A stretch of DNA of 9,165 bases from an uncultured Alphaproteobacteria bacterium (GCA_937910835.1 CALEMG010000041.1:1-9165), one strand, 5' to 3'. Counted from the first letter of the stretch, positions 1-7,622 are shown. Program-made: numbers and translations. Notes: generated from the letters alone by a model not told the origin.

Positions 1-2
1 GT

Positions 3-1340
3 AGAGTACAGAAAATCTTTGCATTCCTGTCTGGTTTGGTGGTGGCGATGTCGGTTATGGGCGCCGTCCCGGCGGAGCTGGTTAGCGATATCACGCAGGG
101 TAAAATCGAGCCGATGCCGATCTCGATAACGGATTTCTATGCCGATAACGAGGCGACGGCGAAAATCGGCAAGCAGATGTCCGATGTCATCCGCGCCGAT
201 CTGGAACGTTCCGGCCTGTTCACACCGATTGATCCGCGTGCCTATCTGCAGCAGCCAAAAGATCTGCAGGCAGTTCCTGTCTTTGCCAACTGGCGCAAAA
301 TTGCCGCGCAGGCGCTTTCTACCGGGCTTGTTCAGGCGCTTGGGGATGGTCAGATCAATGTGCAATTCCGCCTATGGGATGTCTTCTCCGAGGAGTATCT
401 AACGGGCATCCAGTACACAACCCCGCCGTCGAACTGGCGCCTGACCGCGCATCTGATCGCCGATGAAATATATAAAAGGCTGACCGGTGAGGATGGATAT
501 TTCTCCACCCGCGTGGTTTATGTGTCGGAAAGCGGACCGGCAGACCGGAGGATCAAGCGACTTGCGATCATGGATCAGGATGGGGAAAACCATCAATTTC
601 TAACCAGCGGGAATGAGTTGGTACTCACTCCGCGCTATTCCCCGACCCAGCAGGTGCTGACCTACCTGTCTTATTTCAATAACAAGCCGCGGGTATATCT
701 CTATAACCTTGATACCGGACAGCAGGAAATCCTCGGGGAATTTCCGGGCATGACCTTTGCACCGCGCTTCTCGCCCTCAGGCAATCAGGTCGTGATGAGT
801 ATGGCGCAGGATGGTAACTCTGAAATATATTTGATGGATTTGCGCACTCGGGAACTCAAACGCCTGACTAACCATCCAGGGATTGATACGGCGCCGTCCT
901 TCTCGCCAGATGGCACCCAGATTACCTTTGAATCAGACCGGGGCGGTCGTCAACAGGTGTATGTTATGGATGCTGATGGCTCAAATGTGAGGCGGATCAG
1001 CTTCGGCAGTGGCAATTATGGCACACCAGTCTGGTCTCCACGCGGCGATCTTATTGCCTTTACTAAGCTTACCGGAGGGCAGTTTTCAATCGGCGTGATG
1101 CGCACTGACGGCTCGCAGGAACGGATTTTGACTGAAGGCTTCCACAACGAAGGGCCCACTTGGGCGCCAAATGGCCGTGTTTTGATGTTTTTCCGCCAGA
1201 TTCCGGGAAAAAATGATGGAACAGGTGATAAAGTTCGCTTGTGGTCCGTCGACCTTACAGGATATAACGAACGGGAGGTTATCACGCCTGGTGACGGATC
1301 AGATCCAGCGTGGTCTCCACCGTATAACTTGAACAGGTGA
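3..1340 (+). CDS. tolB: Tol-Pal system beta-propeller protein TolB, 5' end outside window
   Basis: TolB is the periplasmic component of the Tol-Pal complex. It binds Pal and TolA and helps outer-membrane constriction at division. The frame is open from the first full codon (3-5), and the visible start RVQKIFAFLSGLVVAM continues into a hydrophobic core and a VPA|ELV cleavage site near visible residue 24. The true start is therefore probably a few codons upstream of the window; a TTG at 36 would remove the basic part of the signal peptide. The mature protein begins with the family-typical DITQGKIEPMPI. An N-terminal alpha/beta domain follows to about residue 165, then six PD40 propeller repeats, recognisable by SP-D/SG motifs near residues 208, 251, 295, 340, 384 and 432 (for example APSFSPDGTQITFESDRGG). 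About 445 residues are visible, which is normal for the family. It ends in TGA, 137 bases before pal. Family assignment is secure. Confidence 0.96.
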   Translation, partial: RVQKIFAFLSGLVVAMSVMGAVPAELVSDITQGKIEPMPISITDFYADNEATAKIGKQMSDVIRADLERSGLFTPIDPRAYLQQPKDLQAVPVFANWRKIAAQALSTGLVQALGDGQINVQFRLWDVFSEEYLTGIQYTTPPSNWRLTAHLIADEIYKRLTGEDGYFSTRVVYVSESGPADRRIKRLAIMDQDGENHQFLTSGNELVLTPRYSPTQQVLTYLSYFNNKPRVYLYNLDTGQQEILGEFPGMTFAPRFSPSGNQVVMSMAQDGNSEIYLMDLRTRELKRLTNHPGIDTAPSFSPDGTQITFESDRGGRQQVYVMDADGSNVRRISFGSGNYGTPVWSPRGDLIAFTKLTGGQFSIGVMRTDGSQERILTEGFHNEGPTWAPNGRVLMFFRQIPGKNDGTGDKVRLWSVDLTGYNEREVITPGDGSDPAWSPPYNLNR

Positions 1341-1477
1341 GATCAAACCACTATAGTTTGCGAGGTTACAATATTCGGGGGACCATCTTTACAAGTTTTT
1401 CATAGATACGTTCTGTATCCTTGTTTGACATGAGATACCCAAAGTTCAGAGATTTCCAGAGGATGGGAGTTAAGTAA
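1341..1477 (+). other. tolB-pal intergenic region
   Basis: This 137-base AT-richer gap contains no convincing terminator, so tolB and pal may be co-transcribed. A perfect TTGACA lies at 1425-1430 in a sensible place for a pal promoter, but the sequence 16-18 bases downstream (around AGAGAT, 1448-1453) is a poor -10 box. The pal ribosome binding site is GGGAG at 1465-1469, eight bases before the ATG. Confidence 0.3.
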
Positions 1478-2017
1478 ATGCGGCTCAATCTAGGCCTTAA
1501 AACCTTAAGTATCTTCACAGCGTTGCTGCTGGTTGCAGCATGTGAAACAGCGCCAACAGAAACCGGCGATAGCTCAGGTGGGGGCGCGACGACCCAGACG
1601 AGCGGAACGTCCGGTTCCTCAACGACTGTTGTGCCGGAAACCACAACGACCACAGTTCAGCCCGGCAGCCAGGAAGACCTGGTTCTCAATGTCGGCGATC
1701 GGGTCTTCTTCGGTTTCGATAAATACGACCTGTCGGATGAAGCGCAAGGCACGTTACAGCGTCAGGCTGCCTGGTTGAAAGCGAACCCGACGGTTACGCT
1801 TCTGATCGAAGGGAACGCCGACGAACGCGGCACACGCGAATACAACCTTGCTCTTGGTGAGCGTCGGGCAACGGCCGTGAAAAACTACCTGGTTACTTTG
1901 GGTATTTCCGCAAACCGTTTGTCGACGATTTCCTACGGTAAGGAACGTCCGGTTGCTCTTGGCCATAACGAGGCTGCCTGGGCTCAGAACAGACGTTCGG
2001 TTTCGGTTGTAAATTAA
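1478..2017 (+). CDS. pal: Peptidoglycan-associated lipoprotein Pal
   Basis: Pal anchors the outer membrane to peptidoglycan and is the partner of TolB. The 179-residue protein starts with a lipoprotein signal peptide whose lipobox is V19-A20-A21-C22; Cys22 would be lipidated. Residue +2 is Glu rather than the inner-membrane retention Asp, consistent with sorting to the outer membrane. Residues 23-65 form a flexible Ser/Thr/Gly linker. Residues 66-179 are an OmpA-type peptidoglycan-binding domain: VFFGFDKYDL (76-85), then IEGNADERGTREYN (110-123) and LGERRA (126-131), which carry the conserved Asp and Arg that bind meso-diaminopimelate in this family. The ATG is preceded by GGGAG with eight-base spacing. 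A strong terminator begins 18 bases after the stop. Length and architecture are normal for an alphaproteobacterial Pal. Confidence 0.97.
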   Translation: MRLNLGLKTLSIFTALLLVAACETAPTETGDSSGGGATTQTSGTSGSSTTVVPETTTTTVQPGSQEDLVLNVGDRVFFGFDKYDLSDEAQGTLQRQAAWLKANPTVTLLIEGNADERGTREYNLALGERRATAVKNYLVTLGISANRLSTISYGKERPVALGHNEAAWAQNRRSVSVVN

Positions 2018-2034
2018 TCGCGACCAAAATTGCG

Positions 2035-2085
2035 ACGCCCGTTGCCGCACTAACAAGTTTAGTGACGGGAGCGGGCGTTTTTTTT
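2035..2085 (+). terminator. Rho-independent terminator after pal
   Basis: The outer stem ACGCCCG (2035-2041) pairs with CGGGCGT (2072-2078). The helix continues, with one G-G mismatch and one bulged A, into the inner stem CACTAA/TTAGTG, closed by a short loop (CAAGT). Eight T residues follow at 2078-2085. The hairpin is GC-rich at its base and sits directly downstream of the pal stop, so it probably ends the tolB-pal transcript before cpoB. Called by eye, without an energy calculation. Confidence 0.9.
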
Positions 2086-2117
2086 GAATCATGCGGCTCG
2101 CCCTGGAAAGGGGCAAA

Positions 2118-2146
2118 CTGACATTGATCATAAAATTGCCAATATT
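2118..2146 (+). promoter_or_regulatory. Candidate promoter for cpoB (weak)
   Basis: Because a terminator lies just upstream, a promoter is expected between 2086 and the cpoB start. The best sigma-70-like pair I find is CTGACA (2118-2123) and AATATT (2141-2146) with 17-base spacing. A competing pair is TTGCCA (2136-2141) with GATATC (2159-2164), also at 17 bases. Neither is strong, so the need for a promoter here is better supported than its exact position. Confidence 0.22.
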
Positions 2147-2187
2147 TCGAATAAGTTTGATATCTTTGACAAAAGACCCCACGGATC

Positions 2188-2197
2188 GAGGGAAGGG
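2188..2197 (+). promoter_or_regulatory. Ribosome binding site fixing the cpoB start
   Basis: GAGGGAAGGG lies 9 bases or more before the ATG at 2207. The frame is open further upstream, into the terminator, but only the 2207 start has a purine-rich Shine-Dalgarno and gives a proper signal peptide. Confidence 0.6.
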
Positions 2198-2206
2198 CGC
2201 GCCGCG

Positions 2207-3325
2207 ATGATTTGGAATGTATCAAAGACCGGGACTGGGAAGTCTAAGCTTTCTGGAAATGGGAAATTGCTGATTTCCTGTCTGGTATTGGCTATGGCAA
2301 CACTCCTTACGCCGACCTTGGCACTGGCTCAAAGCAACAGCGAGGTCCGGGCGCTGGCCGATCGCATCAACCGGCTGGAGCAGGATATCACGGATATGCA
2401 GCGGACGGTCTATAGCGGGGCAACGCCCGCGCCCCGGCCCGCCGCCCCGAGCAGTTCAACATTGCCCGCGACATCCGGTGGCACCGTCAGTCAGGACGGC
2501 CTAGCACTTCTCTTGCAGCGTATCAGTTCCCTTGAGGACGAGCAGCGCCGCCTGACCGGTGCACAGGAAGAGGCCAGCTTCAAGATCAATCAGATGACGA
2601 CACGGCTCGATAAACTGGTGAAAGATGTCGATTTCCGCCTGACGGATATCGAGCGCCGCCTTGGTACACCCGGCGCGACGACCGGTGCTCCTGATACAAC
2701 GACGGGGGCTATCGCATCCCCCACACCTCTCGCCACCGGGACAGGAGCGTCCTCCTCTGGAACGGGTGGGAGCACAACAACGACCGCCCCTGTTGTAGTG
2801 GGAGGCGAAAGCCTTCCCGCCGGTAGTAAGGTTCTTGGAACACTCCCCGCGAATAGCAGCGGCACACCTGTGACGTCGAGCGCGGCGGGAACAGGAACTG
2901 CAGTCGCCTCTGCCCCCACAGGTGGCGGATTGCCTGCCGGCTCGGCCTCTGATCAGTATAATTATGCCATCTCCCTTGTGCGGGAGGATCGTTACGACGA
3001 TGCGGAGGTTGCTTTTACAGAGTTTCTCAAGCTTCACAAGGATAACGATCTTGCCGGGAACGCACAATATTGGCTCGGGGAAACCTTCTATGTACGCGGG
3101 GATTTTCCGAATGCAGCGTCGGCCTTTTTTGAAGGATACCAGAACTATCCGGACAGCACCAAGGCGGCGGATAACCTTCTGAAACTTGCCATGACCCTTG
3201 GCCGCATGGACCAGAAAGAGGAAGCCTGCGCTACTTTCGCCCAAATGGATAAGCAGTTCAATCAGGTTCCCGCCAGATTGCGGCAGACCGCGGATCGCGA
3301 AAAGCAGAAGTTCGGCTGCAAATGA
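2207..3325 (+). CDS. cpoB: Cell division coordinator CpoB / Tol-Pal protein YbgF
   Basis: CpoB (YbgF) is a periplasmic partner of TolA that, in E. coli, coordinates outer-membrane constriction with peptidoglycan synthesis. The 372-residue protein has a signal peptide with an unusually long basic n-region (residues 1-20), a hydrophobic core and an ALA|Q site after residue 41. Residues 44-68 form a predicted coiled coil matching the family's trimerisation segment. After a Pro/Ser-rich spacer comes a second heptad-like stretch (about 99-152, LLLQRISSLEDEQRRL onward). A Thr/Gly/Ser linker of about 95 residues (153-247) leads to the C-terminal TPR domain (248-372; YNYAISLVREDRYDDAEVAF, AQYWLGETFYVRGDFPNAAS). 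The start is chosen from the ribosome binding site at 2188-2197 and the signal peptide. A terminator lies between it and pal; tilS follows after nine bases. The family is clear; the exact coiled-coil limits are estimates. Confidence 0.93.
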   Translation: MIWNVSKTGTGKSKLSGNGKLLISCLVLAMATLLTPTLALAQSNSEVRALADRINRLEQDITDMQRTVYSGATPAPRPAAPSSSTLPATSGGTVSQDGLALLLQRISSLEDEQRRLTGAQEEASFKINQMTTRLDKLVKDVDFRLTDIERRLGTPGATTGAPDTTTGAIASPTPLATGTGASSSGTGGSTTTTAPVVVGGESLPAGSKVLGTLPANSSGTPVTSSAAGTGTAVASAPTGGGLPAGSASDQYNYAISLVREDRYDDAEVAFTEFLKLHKDNDLAGNAQYWLGETFYVRGDFPNAASAFFEGYQNYPDSTKAADNLLKLAMTLGRMDQKEEACATFAQMDKQFNQVPARLRQTADREKQKFGCK

Positions 3326-3334
3326 TGCACCGCC

Positions 3335-4675
3335 GTGCCTGAACTCTCTAGCGCGTCCCGGCTCCCCGACTTTTTTGGCGAAACCATGCAGGAGCTTTGG
3401 CCGGAGGGGGGCGCAAACCGGTTGGCGGTCGCGGTTTCCGGTGGGTCTGACAGTATGGCGCTGGCGTTGCTGGCCTAGGGCTGGGCGGATCGAAACGAGA
3501 TTTCTCTGACGGCATTGACGGTTGATCACGGTCTGCGCGCCACCTCCGCCAACGAAGCAGAACAAGTCATGCATTGGCTTGAGGCGCGGGGAATGGAGAC
3601 GCGCATTCTTCGCTGGTCCGGGCCTTATCCCAAAACCGGTATTCAGGAAGCCGCGCGCAATGCTCGCTATCATCTGATGGAAGAGACTTGCGTTGAAGAA
3701 GGGATCGGTGCGTTGTTGCTTGGTCATCAACTGGAAGATCAGCTTGAAACCCTGTTGATGAGGCTTTCAAAGGGGAGTGGGCTGGATGGACTCACGGCCA
3801 TGCAGAGCGTAGGGTTGCGAGGAAGTTTTCGGTTGCTGCGGCCATTGCTTGGCGTTCGCCGGGCGGTATTGCGCGACTATCTCAAGATGCAGGAACAGGC
3901 TTGGATCGACGATCCCAGCAATGAAAACCCCGTTTATACCCGTACCCGCGTCGGCGCTGTGCTGACAGAGATGCAACAGCTCCCTGGGAGCAGCATTGAG
4001 ACGATTGCGCTTTCTCTCTCGCGGTTGCAGCGTGCCTCCCACAGTCTCGATCTTTTAGCGCGGCAAAAAATCCAGACGCTTTGTGAGGTCAGCCCGTTCG
4101 GCTTTATTCGGATGCGGGATGACGCCTTGGATGACTGCCCGGACGAGTTGGCGCTTCGTCTTCTTTCTGCCGCTCTCAGATGCGTCGGCGGCGGGCAGCG
4201 GATTAAGCTTTCCGCGCTTGAGCAGCTTTATCAGCGGCTGTTCAAGGAGCGGTCGGGGAAAAGCGGCACAATTTCGGGTGCGCAAATCCAGAAATCCGGG
4301 AAAAGCTGGCTGTTCTGTCGGGAGCCGGGGCGGGCGGGCCTTCCCATGACGGGCCTTGGGCCGGGCCTGCGGAAATGGATATGGGATAATCGCTTTGTTG
4401 TGACCGATACCACGCCGGATGTGCCTTTGCCCGCCGGGCTGTCTCTCGGTGCGCTGGGGGAGGAAGGATGGCGGCAATTGCAGGAAAGCGCTGATTCCAG
4501 TCTCTTCTCAGCGATACCTGCCAAGGTCCGCCATAGCCTCCCGGCGCTCTGGTCCGAGGGGAAGATTGTTGAGATGCCCCTGTTGCCTACGGAAAAAAAC
4601 ACGGAATTCGGACCTGGTCAGCGATTTAATGCGCAGTTTCGGGCATTTTACTGGATGACCGACCCGATTTCGTGA
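3335..4675 (+). pseudogene. tilS: tRNA(Ile)-lysidine synthetase TilS, interrupted by one in-frame amber codon
   Basis: TilS uses ATP and lysine to convert C34 of tRNA-Ile2 (CAU) to lysidine, so that the tRNA is charged with Ile and reads AUA. From GTG 3335 the frame encodes MPELSSASRLPDFFG and then AVAVSGGSDSMALALLA, with the PP-loop at codons 35-40. A TAG then falls at codon 48 (3476-3478). The same frame resumes as GWADRNEISLTALTVDHGLR and stays intact to TGA 4673-4675. Visible family motifs after the stop are DHGLR (64-68), AARNARY, GHQLEDQLET (130-139), KGSGLDGL and DPSNE (193-197). The total of 446 codons before the final stop is normal. No frameshift is needed; one base change would restore the gene, and CAG (Gln) is a natural candidate. 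A restart at TTG 3515 would lack the ATP-binding loop. No clear Shine-Dalgarno precedes GTG 3335, suggesting coupling to cpoB. Whether it is truly broken, suppressed or a sequence error cannot be decided here. Confidence 0.9.
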
Positions 4676-4704
4676 TAAATATCGGCGAATGACAAAATGC
4701 CCTA

Positions 4705-4732
4705 TTGGAACTTGATGTTAACAGATTATATC
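4705..4732 (+). promoter_or_regulatory. Candidate ftsH promoter
   Basis: Within the 135-base tilS-ftsH gap, TTGGAA (4705-4710) and TATATC (4727-4732) are 16 bases apart, each matching four of six sigma-70 consensus positions, in a locally AT-rich stretch. This would give ftsH a leader of roughly 70 bases. I see no convincing heat-shock sigma-32 promoter, although ftsH is heat-induced in many proteobacteria. Confidence 0.35.
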
Positions 4733-4775
4733 TAGAACTAATCCAAGTTAGCGGGTGCATCTTACGACGAACGGA

Positions 4776-4790
4776 TCGGACCAAGTCCGA
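4776..4790 (+). repeat. Small perfect inverted repeat in the ftsH leader
   Basis: TCGGAC and GTCCGA form a perfect six-base-pair inverted repeat around a CAA loop. It ends four bases before the ftsH Shine-Dalgarno and has no T-run, so it is not a terminator. It could be a leader hairpin affecting ftsH translation or mRNA stability, or chance. Confidence 0.4.
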
Positions 4791-4793
4791 AAT

Positions 4794-4803
4794 GGGAAGG
4801 AAA
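4794..4803 (+). promoter_or_regulatory. Ribosome binding site for the ftsH GTG start
   Basis: GGGAAGGAAA ends seven bases before GTG 4811. It supports the GTG as the start, which also gives the family-typical N-terminus MNLFGKNIVLWVIIALL. Confidence 0.75.
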
Positions 4804-4810
4804 TAGTTTC

Positions 4811-6736
4811 GTGAATCTTTTTGGCAAGAACATAGTGCTCTGGGTGATCATCGCATTGCTCGTTGTGGCGCTTTTCAATATTTTCAATGATCCTTCCCCG
4901 CGCAATGCCGGATTGTCGATGCCTTATTCAACATTCCTCGATGAAGTTGAAAACGGCCGGGTGAAAAACGTCACCATTCAGGGCCCGAATATCAAGGGCG
5001 TGACCGATGATGGCCGCGCCTTTACGACCTACGCGCCTGAAGACAGCACGCTTGTCAGCAAGCTGAGCGAGCATGGCGTTATCATCAATGCCGCCCCGAA
5101 GGAAGAGGGCAGCATGCTGATGGCAACCTTGCTGTCATGGTTCCCGATGCTGCTTCTGATTGGTGTGTGGATTTTCTTCATGCGCCAGATGCAGGGCGGC
5201 GGCGGCAAGGCCATGGGCTTTGGCAAATCGAAAGCCAAGCTGCTGACTGAGAAGCACGGCCGTGTGACGTTTGAAGATGTCGCCGGTATCGAGGAAGCGA
5301 AGGAAGAGCTTGAAGAAGTTGTCGACTTCCTGAAAAGCCCTCAGAAATATCAGCGCCTTGGCGGTAAAATCCCGAAGGGTGTGCTGTTGATCGGTCCTCC
5401 GGGTACCGGTAAGACGCTGCTGGCCCGCTCTGTTGCTGGTGAAGCAAATGTCCCGTTCTTCACTATTTCCGGCTCCGACTTTGTCGAGATGTTTGTTGGT
5501 GTCGGCGCGAGCCGTGTCCGCGACATGTTTGAACAGGGTAAGAAAAACGCCCCTTGTATTATCTTCATCGACGAAATTGACGCCGTCGGTCGCCATCGTG
5601 GCGCCGGTCTTGGCGGCGGCAATGACGAACGCGAGCAGACCCTTAACCAGATGCTGGTAGAGATGGACGGCTTCGAGACCAACGAAGGTGTGATCCTGCT
5701 TGCCGCCACCAACCGTCCAGACGTGCTTGATCCGGCGCTATTGCGCCCCGGTCGTTTCGACCGTCAGGTTGTTGTGCCGAACCCGGATATCATCGGTCGT
5801 GAGAAAATCCTGAAGGTGCATATGCGCAAAGTTCCGCTGGCGCAGGATGTGAACGCCCGCACCATCGCGCGCGGCACGCCGGGCTTCTCCGGTGCTGACC
5901 TTGCCAACCTCGTGAATGAGGCGGCGCTTCTTGCGGCGCGTAAATCACGGCGACTGGTCACCCAACAGGAATTCGAGGAAGCGAAAGACAAGGTCATGAT
6001 GGGCACCGAGCGTCGCTCCATGGTCATGTCAGAAGATGAGAAGAAGCTGACCGCTTATCATGAAGGCGGCCATGCGCTTGTCGGCATGCACATGAAGGCG
6101 TCCGATCCGGTCCATAAGGCAACGATTATCCCGCGTGGCCGCGCCCTTGGTATGGTCATGCGCCTGCCGGAAAAGGACAGCTACTCGCTGCGGCGGGATC
6201 AGTGCCTTGCCCATCTGGCAGTGGCCATGGGTGGCCGCGTGGCAGAGGAAATGATCTTCGGTCATGATGCGGTAACGACCGGCGCCTCCGGTGATATCAA
6301 GATGGCAACCGACATGGCGCGTAAAATGGTTACCGAATGGGGTCTGTCCGATAAGCTTGGTCCGCTTCTCTATGGGGCGAACCAGGAGGAAGTATTCCTC
6401 GGTCATTCCGTTTCGCAGCAGAAGAATATGTCCGACGCCACCGCCGATGTTATTGATCAGGAAGTCCGCCGCTTTGTCGAAGAAGGTGAGGCAACGGCCC
6501 GCAAGATTCTGAATGATCATGTAGATCAGCTGCATCGCATCGCCAAAGGCCTTCTTGAATATGAAACCTTGAGTGGGGACGAGATCAAAATTCTGATGGA
6601 TGGCGGCGATATCAACCGTCCGGAAGATGTGGATACACCTGCTGACAAGGGACCGAGTTCAACCGTTCCCGAAGCTGACGGCCATAAGAAGCCCGGCGGA
6701 CCGGGTATGGAACCGGAGCCGCAACCCGGCTCATAA
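4811..6736 (+). CDS. ftsH: ATP-dependent zinc metalloprotease FtsH
   Basis: FtsH is the hexameric inner-membrane AAA+ protease that degrades misfolded membrane proteins and selected regulators. The 641-residue protein has a transmembrane helix at about 8-25, a periplasmic segment, and a second helix at about 104-124. The AAA domain shows Walker A GPPGTGKT (195-202), the pore motif FVGVGAS, Walker B IIFIDE (250-255) and the second region of homology ending LRPGRFDR, with arginine fingers R312 and R315. The zinc protease site is HEGGH (417-421), with the third ligand D495 in SGDIKMAT; these numbers match E. coli FtsH. The C-terminal tail from about residue 610 is a Pro/Gly-rich hydrophilic extension. 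GTG is chosen as start from the strong ribosome binding site. All catalytic residues are present, and folP follows immediately. Confidence 0.98.
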   Translation: MNLFGKNIVLWVIIALLVVALFNIFNDPSPRNAGLSMPYSTFLDEVENGRVKNVTIQGPNIKGVTDDGRAFTTYAPEDSTLVSKLSEHGVIINAAPKEEGSMLMATLLSWFPMLLLIGVWIFFMRQMQGGGGKAMGFGKSKAKLLTEKHGRVTFEDVAGIEEAKEELEEVVDFLKSPQKYQRLGGKIPKGVLLIGPPGTGKTLLARSVAGEANVPFFTISGSDFVEMFVGVGASRVRDMFEQGKKNAPCIIFIDEIDAVGRHRGAGLGGGNDEREQTLNQMLVEMDGFETNEGVILLAATNRPDVLDPALLRPGRFDRQVVVPNPDIIGREKILKVHMRKVPLAQDVNARTIARGTPGFSGADLANLVNEAALLAARKSRRLVTQQEFEEAKDKVMMGTERRSMVMSEDEKKLTAYHEGGHALVGMHMKASDPVHKATIIPRGRALGMVMRLPEKDSYSLRRDQCLAHLAVAMGGRVAEEMIFGHDAVTTGASGDIKMATDMARKMVTEWGLSDKLGPLLYGANQEEVFLGHSVSQQKNMSDATADVIDQEVRRFVEEGEATARKILNDHVDQLHRIAKGLLEYETLSGDEIKILMDGGDINRPEDVDTPADKGPSSTVPEADGHKKPGGPGMEPEPQPGS

Positions 6737-6739
6737 GGA
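6735..6739 (+). promoter_or_regulatory. folP ribosome binding site overlapping the ftsH stop codon
   Basis: AAGGA shares its first two bases with the ftsH TAA (6734-6736) and lies seven bases before ATG 6747. This arrangement suggests translational coupling of folP to ftsH and fixes the folP start. Confidence 0.65.
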
Positions 6740-6746
6740 CTGTTTC

Positions 6747-7622
6747 ATGAGTGAGACGAGTAAGGGCTCCGCTTCATCGCGGGGCCTTTCTTCTATGACA
6801 AAGAGAGAACAGGTGAGCCGGATAGAACCCCTGATTATGGGGATTGTGAATGTCACGCCAGACAGTTTCTCCGACGGTGGTCGGCATTCCAGACTTGATG
6901 CCGCGATTGCCCATGCACGAGAGCTTGTCGCCGATGGTGCGGATATCCTTGATATTGGCGGGGAAAGCACCCGCCCGGGCGCGGACGCCGTCAACGTGCA
7001 GGAAGAATGTGCGCGTGTTGTGCCGGTTATCGAAGGCTGCCGTGATCTTGGCGTGACGATTTCCATTGATAGTCGGAAGAAAGCCGTAATGGCGGCGGCG
7101 GTCGCGGCCGGGGCGACCATGATCAACGATGTCAGTGCTCTAGAGTATGACCCTGAAAGCCTCGAATTCGTGGCGGAAAGTGGCTTGCCCGTGTGCCTGA
7201 TGCATAGTCTTGCGGACCCCAAAGTCATGCAGGACAATCCCATCTATGACGATGTGGTGGCCGAAGTGATGGCTTATCTGCGGGCCCGGATCGAGGCTTG
7301 CGAGGCGGCGGGGATTGCGCGCGAAAAAATTATCGCCGATCCCGGCATTGGCTTTGGCAAGACGGCCGAGCATAATCTGCTGCTGATCAAGTCGCTGTTG
7401 GCGTTTCGGGCGCTCGGCTGCGATATCTTGCTCGGCGCATCGCGAAAATCCTTTATCGGACAGCTGATGAATGAGCCTGATGCGTCGAAACGCGTCATCG
7501 GATCGGTTGCTGTGGCGCTTCATGGCGCGCAATCCGGCGCCCGAATTTTGCGGGTTCATGACGTTAAGGAAACTCGCCAGGCCCTTGAAATATGGCAAGC
7601 AATTGATGCTGCCTCTTTTTAG
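6747..7622 (+). CDS. folP: Dihydropteroate synthase FolP
   Basis: FolP condenses p-aminobenzoate with 6-hydroxymethyl-dihydropterin diphosphate to give dihydropteroate in folate synthesis; it is the sulfonamide target. The 291-residue protein is a single pterin-binding TIM barrel. Visible motifs are MGIVNVTPDSFSDGG (31-45), DILDIGGESTRPG (66-78), SIDSRK (with D108), INDVSA (N127, D128), LMHSLADP, IADPGIGFGKT, ASRKSFIG (S232-K234) and RVHD (269-272). These cover the pterin, phosphate and pABA binding residues known in the family. ATG 6747 is preferred for its Shine-Dalgarno; ATG 6795 (Met17) is an alternative that would still leave the domain intact. It ends in TAG, showing that TAG is used as an ordinary stop in this genome. 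ftsH-folP-glmM is a common proteobacterial order. Confidence 0.97.
   Translation: MSETSKGSASSRGLSSMTKREQVSRIEPLIMGIVNVTPDSFSDGGRHSRLDAAIAHARELVADGADILDIGGESTRPGADAVNVQEECARVVPVIEGCRDLGVTISIDSRKKAVMAAAVAAGATMINDVSALEYDPESLEFVAESGLPVCLMHSLADPKVMQDNPIYDDVVAEVMAYLRARIEACEAAGIAREKIIADPGIGFGKTAEHNLLLIKSLLAFRALGCDILLGASRKSFIGQLMNEPDASKRVIGSVAVALHGAQSGARILRVHDVKETRQALEIWQAIDAASF

Noticed and set aside
1425..1453. Promoter for pal built on the perfect TTGACA at 1425
   Set aside because: No acceptable -10 box at 16-18 bases, so it is not listed as a promoter in its own right.
2084..2206. Upstream extension of cpoB to a TTG at 2084
   Set aside because: The TTG lies in the T-run of the terminator and the extra 41 residues would bury the signal peptide. 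ATG 2207 has a good Shine-Dalgarno.
2501..3730. Long antisense open frame of 409 codons across cpoB and tilS
   Set aside because: It has an Arg/Cys-rich, family-free translation, no ribosome binding site that I can see, and lies opposite two recognisable genes. It is a composition shadow.
3722..3742. TilS motif GHQLEDQ differs from the common HHxxDDQ, perhaps a sign of decay
   Set aside because: The second His is not invariant among alphaproteobacterial TilS proteins (HT forms exist), and the first His and the DQ are kept, so this is not evidence of decay.
3515..4675. TilS restarted at TTG 3515 as a separate functional protein
   Set aside because: It would begin in the middle of LTALTVDHGLR and lack the SGGSDS ATP-binding loop. 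No ribosome binding site precedes it.
6059..6073. FtsH HEGGH instead of HEAGH
   Set aside because: It still satisfies the HExxH zinc motif, both His and the Glu are present, and D495 is intact. It is a benign variant.
7620..7622. Genome-wide reassignment of TAG to an amino acid, suggested by the tilS amber
   Set aside because: folP ends at its expected family length with TAG, and reading through would add about 33 residues with no resemblance to the family. TAG appears to be a normal stop here.
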